DNA of 64,000 bases from Cylindrodendrum hubeiense (lineage: Eukaryota > Ascomycota > Sordariomycetes > Hypocreales > Nectriaceae). This document shows positions 1 through 10,401 of the stretch, in pieces; position 1 is the stretch's first letter, and each line of letters begins with the position of its first letter. Under the pieces are notes generated by a model. It made no database searches and was not told the origin of the DNA. It worked only from the letters and a program-made list of their open reading frames with translations. Made by a program: the position numbers and the translations under genes. The stretch lies in contig JAANBB010000017.1 of the NCBI GenBank assembly GCA_014621425.1, forward strand, positions 247,753 through 311,752. Reading direction: 5' to 3'.

Positions 1-865
1 ACGAACGATTTACTAACAGCCATCCTAGAAGGAGATGTGGACCGAGACTCACCGAAACCAAGACGGAAAGCCGGGCCGGCCCGTCAACAAGGACCGCTTT
101 GTGAGCAAGATGTACGTACAACTATTCCGCGCTCTTCTGGAAAGAGCCAACCCCTAACGAGTTCCAGGTTCCTCCGAGGCGATAGCGTCATCCTCGTGCT
201 TCTTAGTTGAATGGGATGTTGCTTGTAAAGCTGGACGCAAATGGAAACCGCCTGTGATTAGTGGGCTACAGGCTGGATGGAAGGAGAAGAGAAAGCCGTG
301 GCTGTGGTGAGGCCAGAGCCATTGCATATTGGGCCTCGAATAACACAACCATTGATTCATCTGTTGATGTTAGCCTGGGAGATCGAGGCCCTTAACCAAA
401 ATAGAACTAATATCATCACGATTTGAAGTACGGCAATCTGCGTCACTCTGCATCCTCTCCATTCCGTCTTTAATCCAACAACCTACAACATCGAACAGAG
501 GCGACACCCCATTGTATCCCACGATCCGATCGCACCACATCCCCAAACCTGCTCAATAAACCGACATGGACACACTGGTTGAGATCATGTGCTGCAAAGC
601 AAGGCCTTGGCAAATGTCTTCGTAAATGCTAGACTATCTCCCCTATACGGCTTTGCATGAGTCGATCATCAGAACGGTGAGTTTTCGCCTGTGGGCTTTT
701 AGAGCGGCACACCCATACAGCAAACCCAGTCCCTTGGAGCAGCTAATCTTTGGGCCCCAGAGAGACAGAGATCCCAACGTGACTGATTGTTCGTTCTTGA
801 CAGTAGCCATCGGTCATTCAAGTTTGTCGCCAAGTCGACCGATTGGTTGGTGAACGAACCAGAGG
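1..865. other. Intergenic or left-edge sequence, no supported gene
   Basis: Frame 1 on the + strand is open from the window edge to a TGA near position 210, so the 3' end of a gene entering from the left is possible. The translation shows no family motif I recognise and there is no visible splice context. The short ORFs at 154-360 (-) and 626-853 (+) have no family features. I see no tRNA or other RNA gene. Confidence 0.3.
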
Positions 866-985
866 CAGGGTGGATAATAACTTAATGATAACTAGTTTAG
901 TGTTAGTATCTTAGTATTAATAATCCTAATACTAATACTAATACTACTAGTATTTAGTATACTAATAATGTTTCTATCCACCCTG
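866..985. mobile_element. Short hAT-type MITE
   Basis: A 120-bp AT-rich block is bounded by inverted ends CAGGGTGGATA and TATCCACCCTG. The ends begin CAG and finish CTG, as in hAT transposons. It is flanked by an 8-bp duplication with one mismatch (ACCAGAGG at 858-865, GCCAGAGG at 986-993), which is the duplication length of hAT elements. The interior has only TAATACTAATAC-type simple sequence and no coding capacity, so it is a non-autonomous miniature element. The nearly intact flanks suggest a fairly recent insertion. Confidence 0.75.
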
Positions 986-1053
986 GCCAGAGGAGAAAAT
1001 CCCTGATTCATCCTCCTTGAATGGGAAATAACTCCAAAAGCTTGCAATTTTAC

Positions 1054-2009
1054 TCAGGCAGGGCGAGTCGCAGCTAACCACAAGAATCCCTGCCCGATAG
1101 CAAAGACCAAGCTATTCGTAGCGATCCAACCAACCAACTTATACCACCCAGCGAAATACGTAGCGACCGTAAACACATTACGAAATATGGCCCCCCAAGG
1201 AGCATATCCAGCAACAGGGGAGAATCGGAAGGAAAACGGCCAGACAATGCTTAGAATGAAAAATACCACGGCTTGCATCTTGAGACCAGTAATACTCAAC
1301 GCTCCAGGATCAGAGCGTGACTGGGTGTCTAGGATCTGAGCAAGCAGGCCAAAAATGCCTATTGTAGTGAAGGTAGGGTTATAAAGGGTACGGTGCACAA
1401 ATCGAAAGGTGCACATGTACCACGCTCGGCTTCGATAGAAGTCTTGTTGGCGACTCGAATGGAGTGTAACTACCCAGATGGCGGGAGCGACAGAGCCCAA
1501 AAAAGCGACGAATGTTAAGACCATGGTAAATTTGGCAACAAACCCCGCGGAAGGAAAGAGGATATATAATCCGAAGCTTGGCCGAAACATGTCAGATTAG
1601 CTGGTATTCTGCTTTGCGCTCGTAGTTGCCTTAGACATGGGGTTTTCTCACAGAAATAAGTTGCAGAGCCAGACAACTGCACACTGGGCTAGATTGAGCC
1701 TCTCATGAGCGGTAGATGGCGCTTCTATGAGAGAATTTGGTTCATCTTCAATGGCAATGAAGTAAGCAAACATCCGTGCGAGCTGTTCTGTAGATGTGAT
1801 CATGTTGAATAGAACGTAGAAACCGGCGATGCCATCGCAATTTCCGTACGACCAGATTCGGTCATACTGGGGCACGAAGGAAACAGCACATAAAGCTATC
1901 ATACACCTTGGATTATAGGTTAGTATATAAAAATTGAGGGTAAATGAAAGCAGCATAATTGCGTGACATCATACATTCGGGGTGCGATAAACCATCGTGT
2001 CCAATCCAT
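1054..2009 (-). CDS. PQ-loop-like multi-spanning membrane protein
   Basis: Spliced model on the - strand: exons 2009-1975, 1906-1652 and 1576-1054, giving 270 aa. Both introns (68 and 75 bp) start GTATGA/GTGAGA, end AAG and contain CTAAC or CTGAC branch sites. The join is in frame although neither internal ORF alone starts sensibly. Near the N-terminus the chain has a Pro-Gln pair in a hydrophobic helix (SFVPQYDRIW), then YVLFNMITSTEQLA, which resembles PQ-loop repeat proteins. About six further hydrophobic segments follow, including a long C-terminal membrane region. No catalytic motif is seen. The likely role is a small membrane transporter or organellar membrane protein; the substrate is unknown. 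It is transcribed away from the DNA to its right. Confidence 0.7.
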
Positions 2010-2757
2010 TCGCTTGTCGACGATTGACCCCACGCCAGGATGCGAGGAAGGCAATGAAGAGTTGTCTTTCATATCAAAAGATTTTGTAAATCTCCAGTGA
2101 CAGAGTTCATAAGGTTTATAGAATGCTTAACAACTCAGTGTGGATGATAGGTTGTGGTTCATCGCTTATATTTACTTCCTAGATTAGGGCGAATTTGACA
2201 GCAAAGCAAGTGCGAGTCGTGGCCTGAGTGGGAGAGCCCAACATATATGTGGTACTATCGCCGTGCCGTGAAGCCGAGAAAGAGATTATTGATGACACAT
2301 CTGGCAAATCAAAACTAATCAAGCTAGAGTGGGCAAGCTTTGGTCGCTGGTGCAACGTGTCAGGACAGGGGCAGCCTGTGTTAGGCATGAAATGCATCAA
2401 ACACCGCCTATTCACAGCTTTGAGTAGACTCATAGCTTGCCGAGTAATACCGAAATATATTCTTAGTATTGCTTTTACACTATAGATGTTTAACCTTTTA
2501 CGAAATGCAGAAGCTTAAGGATAGTCCCTAATTCAGGATAATATGCTGGAGGTATTAAGATTAACGCAGGGTGGAGTGGAGCACTTTAGTCCCGGGTAGG
2601 GCCGCACGGGCTACCCTGGAAGCTAATATTCTGGAGGTTACAAAACTAATAAGTCTGATGTTAATGGTGACGCTTTTTGTAAAAAAAAAAGAATGGAAAT
2701 ATTACATATGAAGAATTAGTAGCATGAACTTTAAATATTGTTGACGGAAATATCTAA
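2010..2757. other. Intergenic, no supported gene
   Basis: Contains overlapping short ORFs around 2179-2485 without recognisable motifs. At about 2566-2618 a short GC-rich stretch runs from CAGGGTGG to TACCCTGG, which looks like the collapsed ends of a small TIR element, but no target duplication is visible. An A-run (about 2682-2691) and AT-rich DNA follow. Confidence 0.4.
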
Positions 2758-3390
2758 GACAAAGATGGCTACGAGGACAAGAAGGTCAATCTCCGCGTCA
2801 CGACTAAACACTGCCAGTCATGGGCTGTCTTTGATATTCGTATATTCTTAAATCCGCGGTTGGGAATCAAAGCGCGAAGTCGGCAGGGCGCAAACATTAC
2901 ATTGATCTTTAAGTTTCTTGCTGTTGTGACTATTCTGCCTCCCCATACAGCAGGGGCATGTGGTCGAAGAGAGCAGGCCACTGGGGGCGAGGAGTTTCTG
3001 CAGTGTCTGCCCCCAAGTAAAGTATCCGATGGTATTGAAATTGATCATATTTCCGTCGGCCTTGATTATAAAGTCCTCCATAAAGACGTAACAATGAGCC
3101 GAGTTTTGATACCATACATTGAGTTCATGGCCTTTAACAGCTTGGCGCTGCTGGACTTGTTAATGCAGTACAACATATCAACCAAGGCATGATTTAGGCC
3201 ACTCTCGCTTGCTTGTACGTGTCGAGGAATTTGGGAAGACCCCTCTATGGGCGGCTCAGATGCTTGCTCAATACTATGCCGAAGATCATCAACGAGAAAT
3301 TCATCCTCGCCCTAGGTGGGAAATTTTTGATATTTGGGTCTGTATCCACACCGATGAATGTTTTAAGTTCGAGTTTTGAAGTGTGAAGAA
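2758..3390 (+). pseudogene. Orphan coding-like fragments, unidentified
   Basis: Frame 1 is open from 2758 to the stop at 3190-3192, with no credible start codon at its beginning; the first ATG is at 2860. A second open stretch in another frame (about 3164-3379) follows at once, in the same direction, and includes TPLWAAQMLAQYY. Amino-acid composition and the lack of early stops suggest former coding sequence, possibly one gene broken by a frame change near 3180 or joined by a splice I cannot define. I do not recognise the family. It could also be chance ORFs in a moderately GC-rich patch. Confidence 0.25.
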
Positions 3391-4690
3391 GCCTCATATT
3401 CTTGGATTTATGTATCAAAAACCTTCAATAAACATTTAGGGGATATTCTTCAACTTCAACGAGAGTTGACCGTGGTGAATGATGGTACGTCATTGAAGAT
3501 GCAAAGTTCCACCCAAAGAATCTAAGAGTTGCCTAGAAATTGGGCGGGGAGAGTAGGGGTATAGCTTTCTGACTATTAGCAGGATACGAATTTTGTCACG
3601 ACGGGTGCTCGGTGCAGCATTATTGCTCTATAAAAGGGAGTGCGGCGTTGAGCCATGTGACGAATAATGGGGCAGGTGTTAACTTGGGGGAATGGTGACC
3701 GTATTAATAAGTCTGGCTGGCTAGCTGAGGGCAGTGCAATGTCTGTCTCGGTGGGGATAATCAATGCCGCAACTTGCCTTACGAATTAGGGGTAAATTGG
3801 GATGCCTCTTGAAGGGACGCGTACGTCTGATGCACGGATCAACGAGCACAGCCCCAGACCGTAGCCCATCAACAACATCCACCAAAAAGACTCCATTAAC
3901 AACATTATCAGTAACGTAGATTAAATTGATAATAATATCTACGACTAAAAAACCAACACCAACAATCAAGACTATGAGTTTATCATTATCACCGGGATGC
4001 CATTCAGCCAGGATACATAACGCAGATAGGAACATACCGGAGAAGTGCCAAGGAACTCTACTGTACGCTTAATAATCTCGGGTAGACTAACACGACGCGC
4101 ATCGGCACCTCTAACGAGCATCGTGTTTATAGTTTTCTAATATTGGAACTAGTATTGAAATCAGTTGATTCTGTGTCCATATTTGGCCGTTAGCTTGTTT
4201 TACGAACTTGACACTCAAAACAGGTGACGAATATGAACTGTCTGTCTTTGAACTGCCTCAAAACACAAACTCAATATGTCAATAGGTCGGTGGCGCTCCG
4301 TCTGTTCCGAAACCCTGATTAGGGAAGGACTGTGCTAATTAGGCGTGGCATCTCCCTCAAATGGCGGAAAATTAGGCCATTTCGGTCCGACGGCACACGC
4401 TACAGGGGATGATGCCTGTCCGTAAGCGGGGCACGGCACCTAGTCCCGAATTCTGGGTAAGCCTCTGGGTGTAATAGACTTCAGGGACTTCAAGAGGTTA
4501 CGACTAATCCCATTCGGATTGTTCTAGTCCAGGGGAATCAGGAAGGCCTCAATGCTGTTTCAGGTGATTGGAGGAATAACAATTTCGATTCCTGAAGGAC
4601 TAGCTCGCATTGACAAGATAGTTCTAAGGGGTGATTGTAATACTAGTTCCTCGGCCGATTATTCAAAATGGCCTATCAGGTCCTGAAACT
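3391..4690. other. Intergenic, includes upstream region of the endopolygalacturonase
   Basis: No supported gene. A 104-codon ORF on the - strand (3721-4035) is low complexity (Ile/Val/Asp-rich) and sits in AT-rich DNA, so I regard it as chance. The right half should hold the promoter of the pectinase that starts at 4791. Confidence 0.4.
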
Positions 4691-4691
4691 G

Positions 4692-4699
4692 TATAAAAG
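4692..4699 (+). promoter_or_regulatory. TATA box of the endopolygalacturonase gene
   Basis: TATAAAAG lies 92 bp before the ATG at 4791, followed by a pyrimidine-rich stretch and a CATCATT leader. The spacing is typical of highly expressed, inducible secreted-enzyme genes in Aspergillus-type fungi. Confidence 0.6.
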
Positions 4700-4790
4700 G
4701 GTCCTTATACCGCGATTCAACGGTGAACAGCAGCAAGTCTGATCAACTCTATTCACAAGGACACTCACTCTCCATCCATCATTCATCATT

Positions 4791-6143
4791 ATGGCTAAGA
4801 TCTTCCCCCTTCTCCTTGCCGCTCTGGCAGGATCTGCGATTGCGAGCCCTGCACCGGTCCCAACTCAGGCTCCCGATCTTGACAAGCGGGCGACTACCTG
4901 CACCTTCACGGGCTCAAACGGCGCCGCCCAGGCCAGTGCTTCACAGAAGTCTTGCGCAACAATTATTTTGAGCAACGTTGCCGTTCCGACTGGTGTTACT
5001 CTTGATCTCGGTAGCTTGAACGCTAACACCCACGTACGAGCCCTACTTTACTCTGTCCACATTTTCTTTGAAACTTACAGATTGTCCTTAGGTTATCTTC
5101 AAAGGAACGACTACCTGGGGCTACAAAGAATGGGCCGGCCCTCTCCTCCGCATTGCCGGAACGAGCGTCACTGTTGATGGTGCGAGTGCTACCTTGGACG
5201 CCGGGGGAGCTCGATGGTGGGACGGCAAGGGCACCGATGGAAAGGTGAAGCCCAAGTTCTTCTATGCTCATGACTTGACCACATCGACCATTAACGACCT
5301 TCACATCCTGAACACCCCTCTCATGGCCGTCAGCATCTCTGACGTCAGCGGCCTGGCAATCAATAACATGATCATTGACAACAGCGCTGGTGACTCTGCC
5401 GGCGGCCACAACACCGATGGATTTGATATTGGTGATAGTTCAAGTGTCACAATTACTGGTGCCAAGGTCTACAACCAGGACGACTGTGTTGCTGTCAACT
5501 CTGGAAGCGTAAGTTAATGAGTCTGTCCGCTTCTAAGCCTTGCTAACGCTCAAACTCAGGATATTACTTTCACCGGCGGCCTTTGCTCAGGTGGCCACGG
5601 CCTGTCCATTGGCAGTGTTGGTAACCGTGATAACAACAAGGTTTCCAATGTCAAATTCCTGAACAGCCAAGTCAAGAACTCCGTTCAAGGTGAGTAATGA
5701 TCATTCCATTTCCGACTATTGGATATGTCGCTGATTACCAATTGAAAATTAGCTATTCGAATTAAGACTGTTGCTGGTGCTACTGGCTCTGTGTCTGGCG
5801 TCACCTATTCTGGTATCACCATGTCCGGTATCACAGGGTAAGTCCTGTCGACAATAAATGACCCTGTCGACTCTATTCTAACTCATTTAATAGCTACGGA
5901 ATTATCATCGAGCAAAACTACAACGGAGGCGATCTTAAGGGTGACCCAACCAGCGGCGTCCCGATTACTGGTCTCACCATCTCTGACATCACCGGTACCG
6001 GCGGCGTTTCCTCCAGCGGCTACAACATTGTCATTGTTTGCGGTACCTCTGGCTGCTCCAACTGGACTTGGTCCAAGGTCGCTGTCACTGGAGGCAAGAA
6101 ATACGGGAGCTGCAAGGCTATCCCCAGCCCCGCCACTTGCTAA
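4791..6143 (+). CDS. Secreted endopolygalacturonase (GH28)
   Basis: Spliced model: exons 4791-5033, 5092-5508, 5560-5689, 5753-5837 and 5894-6143, 374 aa. All four introns (51-63 bp) have GT...AG ends. The enzyme hydrolyses internal alpha-1,4 bonds of polygalacturonic acid outside the cell. Residues 1-19 form a signal peptide, and Lys32-Arg33 is a Kex2-type propeptide cleavage site, giving a mature chain of about 341 aa. GH28 catalytic signatures are all present: [17 protein letters not shown] (paired Asp), [10 protein letters not shown] (His) and RIKT. Length and propeptide match the family's fungal endo-acting members. The parallel beta-helix repeat pattern (Ile/Val-rich, Asn-rich turns) is visible throughout. 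Expression is probably pectin-induced and glucose-repressed, from knowledge of the family. The gene stands alone; an exo-acting relative lies 28 kb away at 34434-36137. Confidence 0.95.
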
Positions 6144-9100
6144 ATGTTGGCAGAAATATGTAACACCTTGCCATTCTAGTTTAATTGTATTATAAGAACC
6201 TTCGTTTGAAGATAGAAATGAGTTGGTAGTGACCAAATAGTATTCCAAATACTTTTGTCAATTCTAGATTCCAATAAAGTAGGGCGATGCTCCAAGTGAA
6301 AAAGATAAAACACCTGAAAGCGTGTCATTGATGGAGGTAGCGTATAGTAAAAATATTTTCTCTTTAATATATATGCGACAAGCACCCGACTACATCGACT
6401 CGTATCTCTCCTGTGTTAGATTGACTGATGAGATGGAGCAGTGGATGCTTTTGAACATAAAAGGAGGTGGAGCTTGGGGTTTAATTAACAGTATTGAACT
6501 CGAAAATGAACCTCGTGCTTATAGTCAGTGTTGGGAGCGAGTCATGTTCCCTCGAATACTGGCAATTTATTTCTACGCAGGAAACAAGAAACGGCGTTAT
6601 TTAATGACAAAAGAGGAGACCGTTCGCCGCAGTGGTAAGCATGGATGAGAGGATCTTGGCTTGCATTTCGCTATTCATCGGTCGTGAGACGTAGGAAGAA
6701 GGATGACGAAGACCTGGGTACTGTGAAGGTGCGAGAGCGAAGCGACAGACATCTTGGCTGTGAAATCCCTTACCTCCAGTAGTATTTGTCGTACCCACAG
6801 CTACCTTATAATGTCTGTGTGCTGAGAGACCCTCTTCAAAGACGGCGGGACAGGCCAAACCCTGAGAAACGCGCTAAACTGCGGCAAATTGATGGAGCCC
6901 TGCCACTGTGCATGCCAGCAAAATGTTTTCGGATGAATGATTTGACTGGGGGTGACTGAATCGTACTAAGCATTAATTTAACCACAAAGTCAAAGAATGG
7001 TTGGACTGCTAGCTTCCACTAAAGGACCGCGTGACGGGAGCCTTCCGGAGCTGCCGGGCAGGGATCCATTTGGAAAATGAGGCTGTTCGTTAGACTAGAC
7101 CTGTAACAAAGAAAGGACGCTAGTGCAGAGGATGTCAGAGTGTGACAAGCGTCGGGTTTGGGGCGCCAACCATCTTTCCTTGTGTTGGGGTCCCGGGGAA
7201 GTTTGCGATGTTGTGCCACGCCGCCTAACTAGGACTGTACTTCTCCTGCCTCAGGATTCAAGCCACAATGGAAGGCTCAGTATATTTCTCACGAACGTAG
7301 GGTCATTTATGGAGGGTACTATAGGCACGATGTGTGCAGTAATGCACATCGGGTAGTTCTGCACCATCTTCGTCGACATTTCGTTGGTGAGAAATGCCCG
7401 GGGTGTGTCCTACGCCCGTACATGAATCCCCTGGGAGGCTTGACTATTTAATTTTGTCGGGCAATTGGCTGAGCTATTTGATCTTTTGGCATCAGGACGA
7501 TGACTTAAAGTGAAAATGATTGGCAATCGGCTCCGCAGTCTGAACCAGCAATATGTCATTAGGGAGCGCCCCACCCTCCAGCTTGACATCGTGACTGCGG
7601 CATGCAGGAATTGCACTTTCAGAATCTAGCAACCTTCTCTGTGATCCAATCATCCCATGCTTGTATCTGCGAGTCCTCATGAGTTGCGAAGCAGCCGTGC
7701 CATGCTTGGCGCACTGCCTCCGCTGGACTTGTCGAGGTTTCGATTTTCCCGGCCCCGTCTGAACGTTACACAGCAGCCTTCGTTGCAGGCCTGAACTTTC
7801 AGCCCGCTCTCCCACATACAAAATCGGCAATGAAGGTAACGTTTCAAACATTCCGGACGCGTTGTCTCGCGCCGCGCCTTTGGGAGCACGCGTCGCGCCT
7901 TTGGGGGCATCCGTCGCGTCGATTGTGCCTCCCACCACTCCAATTTTGGTTCCACTACTAAGGCCAGAACCCCACTGTGTGATTCTGCTTTACGAAAGGA
8001 GAACTACGTAGCCAAGGCAAGACGTTGTTTTCCAATCCGGTTGAAGAAGGAGGAATGTCTATAGGAGCTCAAGTTCACAGAATTGGAGACTGGCTGAATA
8101 CGACATGCTGATGGAGTTTGACGGGGCAGATGGCAACGACAAACACCTGCCACAGGGTCACATCTACTGGTTCCTTGGGACTATCTCAGATCCATACGTT
8201 GCTCATTGAGCATTATCTAGATGGACTTGAGCTTGGTTGTGATCAACCATCTTACCTATCGCCATGGTAGCAATGTTTTGCTTGTGGCTTTTGGCGATAC
8301 AAGGGCAATGTGTCGGAATATTTGCACTCGCATACAAATTGAGAAGAAACGAAACAGTAAGCCCATCAATGGAATATAAATGCAAGTAACGTATCTAGTT
8401 TGAGGCAAAGATAAACATGAATCTAATTTATCACGTCTACCACAATCAAGGCAAGGAAGGAAACATCCCTCAACCCCAGTCCGTCATCAATTCGACTCCT
8501 GTCCACTCAATATTTGCAACTTTCTAAGTTCAAATGACCCCTATGATGATTAAAGTTGTTGGCGTGTTCCATGCCACCCCAGAATAACGAGGGTAGTCAA
8601 CTATTCGATGTTGGCGAATATTTGTAGGATATAGGGGTTACGAGCGAACAGCTGAGTACCAGGGGTATATTCTGCATTTTGCATTCGCTCATTTACAGGA
8701 GGCTCATAACCGGTAACGGTAGAACCATCGGCGGTGCTGTGGTTGCCTAAGAAGTTGCTGGAGTTTGGAACCTCTTGTTTGCAGAGCGGCCTTCGCTCCT
8801 CATTACCTTCACCGACTGTCAAGTTTTGGAGAGCTTGGAGATGAACCATACCTAAGGGCGAAAGATTGAATATCGTTGATCGACATGGTAGATTCAGGTG
8901 ATCTGCCGCGAGTATGTAAGTGGGGGAGTTCATGCTGCATGATACTGCCGTTGGTTGTTTGGATGTATTGTGGTGGTTCTCAACGACATGGCGAGGAGTC
9001 AAGGGGTCATTATCAAGGCATCGGGAGTCTCGTGACACATGCGCGCAGGTATAGGACACTAAAAACCTCAGCGCATCAAGCCATCCAGTTTTCATGACGG

Positions 9101-10401
9101 CCAATGGAGTCTCACACTCGAATTTGACGCGGATGCCAACACGTACCGAGCCAGATCGCGGACGTGAGACTGACACGGTCGTAGCATGGATAGATCCTGC
9201 GCGTGCGCAAGGTATACCGTGGCCCTACAGCTAGGGAGAGACCTCATTGAAGGCACATGCTAGATGGTCTGTCAGGTATGATTGGTACTCAACACGCCTA
9301 GGACCGCTGTTCCATTGCACTTTCCACACGCGGACTTGCATCATATGCATACAGCGGCTGGCGGGGGATGGACTCGGAGATGGAGTGTGTGTTGAACAGT
9401 GAGAGTGTAGGTCGGTGGCTGGGAGAAAGCCGTATGTGAGTGGGCTTTAGTATCGTATAGGAGGTGGCGTATGGCACAAGGTGTGCCTGAGTTCCTGATG
9501 TGTACGCCGGGCCCAGGCCTCGGTGGATTGCCGCGGTATCCAATGGGCGCGTCGCACGTTTTGAGATGACCCTACATACCCCCTGAACAGCGTCGATGAT
9601 TCAGGTGCGCGTCAGCTCCTTAAAGGCACGAAAGAGAGGAAGGGGGGGCAGCGAGGGGGGGCATCGAAGGTGCTGGAAAGCAATGCAACAACCAACACCA
9701 TCGAGGGGTGCAAAACAATGAGTTACCAAGAAGAGGATTTGAGTGATAGTCACCAGCTTGAACGAATCCATTTTTACTCCTGGTGTGGCATTGTAGAATT
9801 GAGAAACGGAGCCTGAGCCTGACTAGGTGTCCACCGTCGCCTGTCTCATTGCCATATCAGCCACTGAAAATCCTGCAAAGTCGCTCTGACTAAAGATACA
9901 GGGCAATTGAATCCTTCTCGCCGAAGGAAGTTTACCATATGTTTATTTATATACATATATACTGTGCATATAATCCCGATGGTCTTGTGAGTGTCCTGCT
10001 ACATGCCGGAACAGTCTTGATATACAACCCTATCCCTTTTCGGGTGCCAGCCAGGACAGAGCAACAACTCGGCACTTCTTGTACCTGTAGATACCACACC
10101 CAACCGGCATCACCACCTCTTTCGTAATCTCCATGAAGACTGTGAATCGCCCGGGAGACCCCGACTTGCACAACGGAAGCCGAGGTATTGGCCCGGGAGT
10201 ACTTGGGTACATGTGTACACTTGTATTTAACCATACACCGCCACAATAGACAGGGGTTGTTTTAAATCACGAGCCTCCAATATTATTGTGTTGTGTCAAC
10301 TTTCTCTCCCGCTGTCCCCCAGTCTTCTCCTTGATCCATCTACAACTCTTCCCCTTCGTAACTCCACTCCTTCCACCATCCGCTAGAATAGCGACATACC
10401 A
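6144..10401. other. 4.2-kb gene-poor interval
   Basis: I find no spliced or unspliced gene I can defend. ORFs at 6322-6648 (+), 7492-7955 (-) and 8601-9176 (-, 191 codons) lack family motifs. The 8601-9176 ORF is the longest and could be an exon of an unrecognised gene. An imperfect 21-bp tandem duplication (GCGCCTTTGGG-containing) occurs near 7868-7916. Two runs of seven or more G occur at about 9640-9660. The last 150 bp should hold the promoter of the pseudokinase gene starting at 10402. Confidence 0.4.

Noticed and set aside
3721..4035. 104-codon ORF on the - strand
   Set aside because: Ile/Val/Asp-rich low-complexity reading of AT-rich DNA, with no motif.
8601..9176. 191-codon ORF on the - strand
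   Set aside because: No recognisable domain or splice context. It could be a real exon but cannot be supported from the sequence alone.
9640..9660. Runs of G suggesting a G-quadruplex
   Set aside because: Only two long G-runs are present; a quadruplex needs four tracts in close order.
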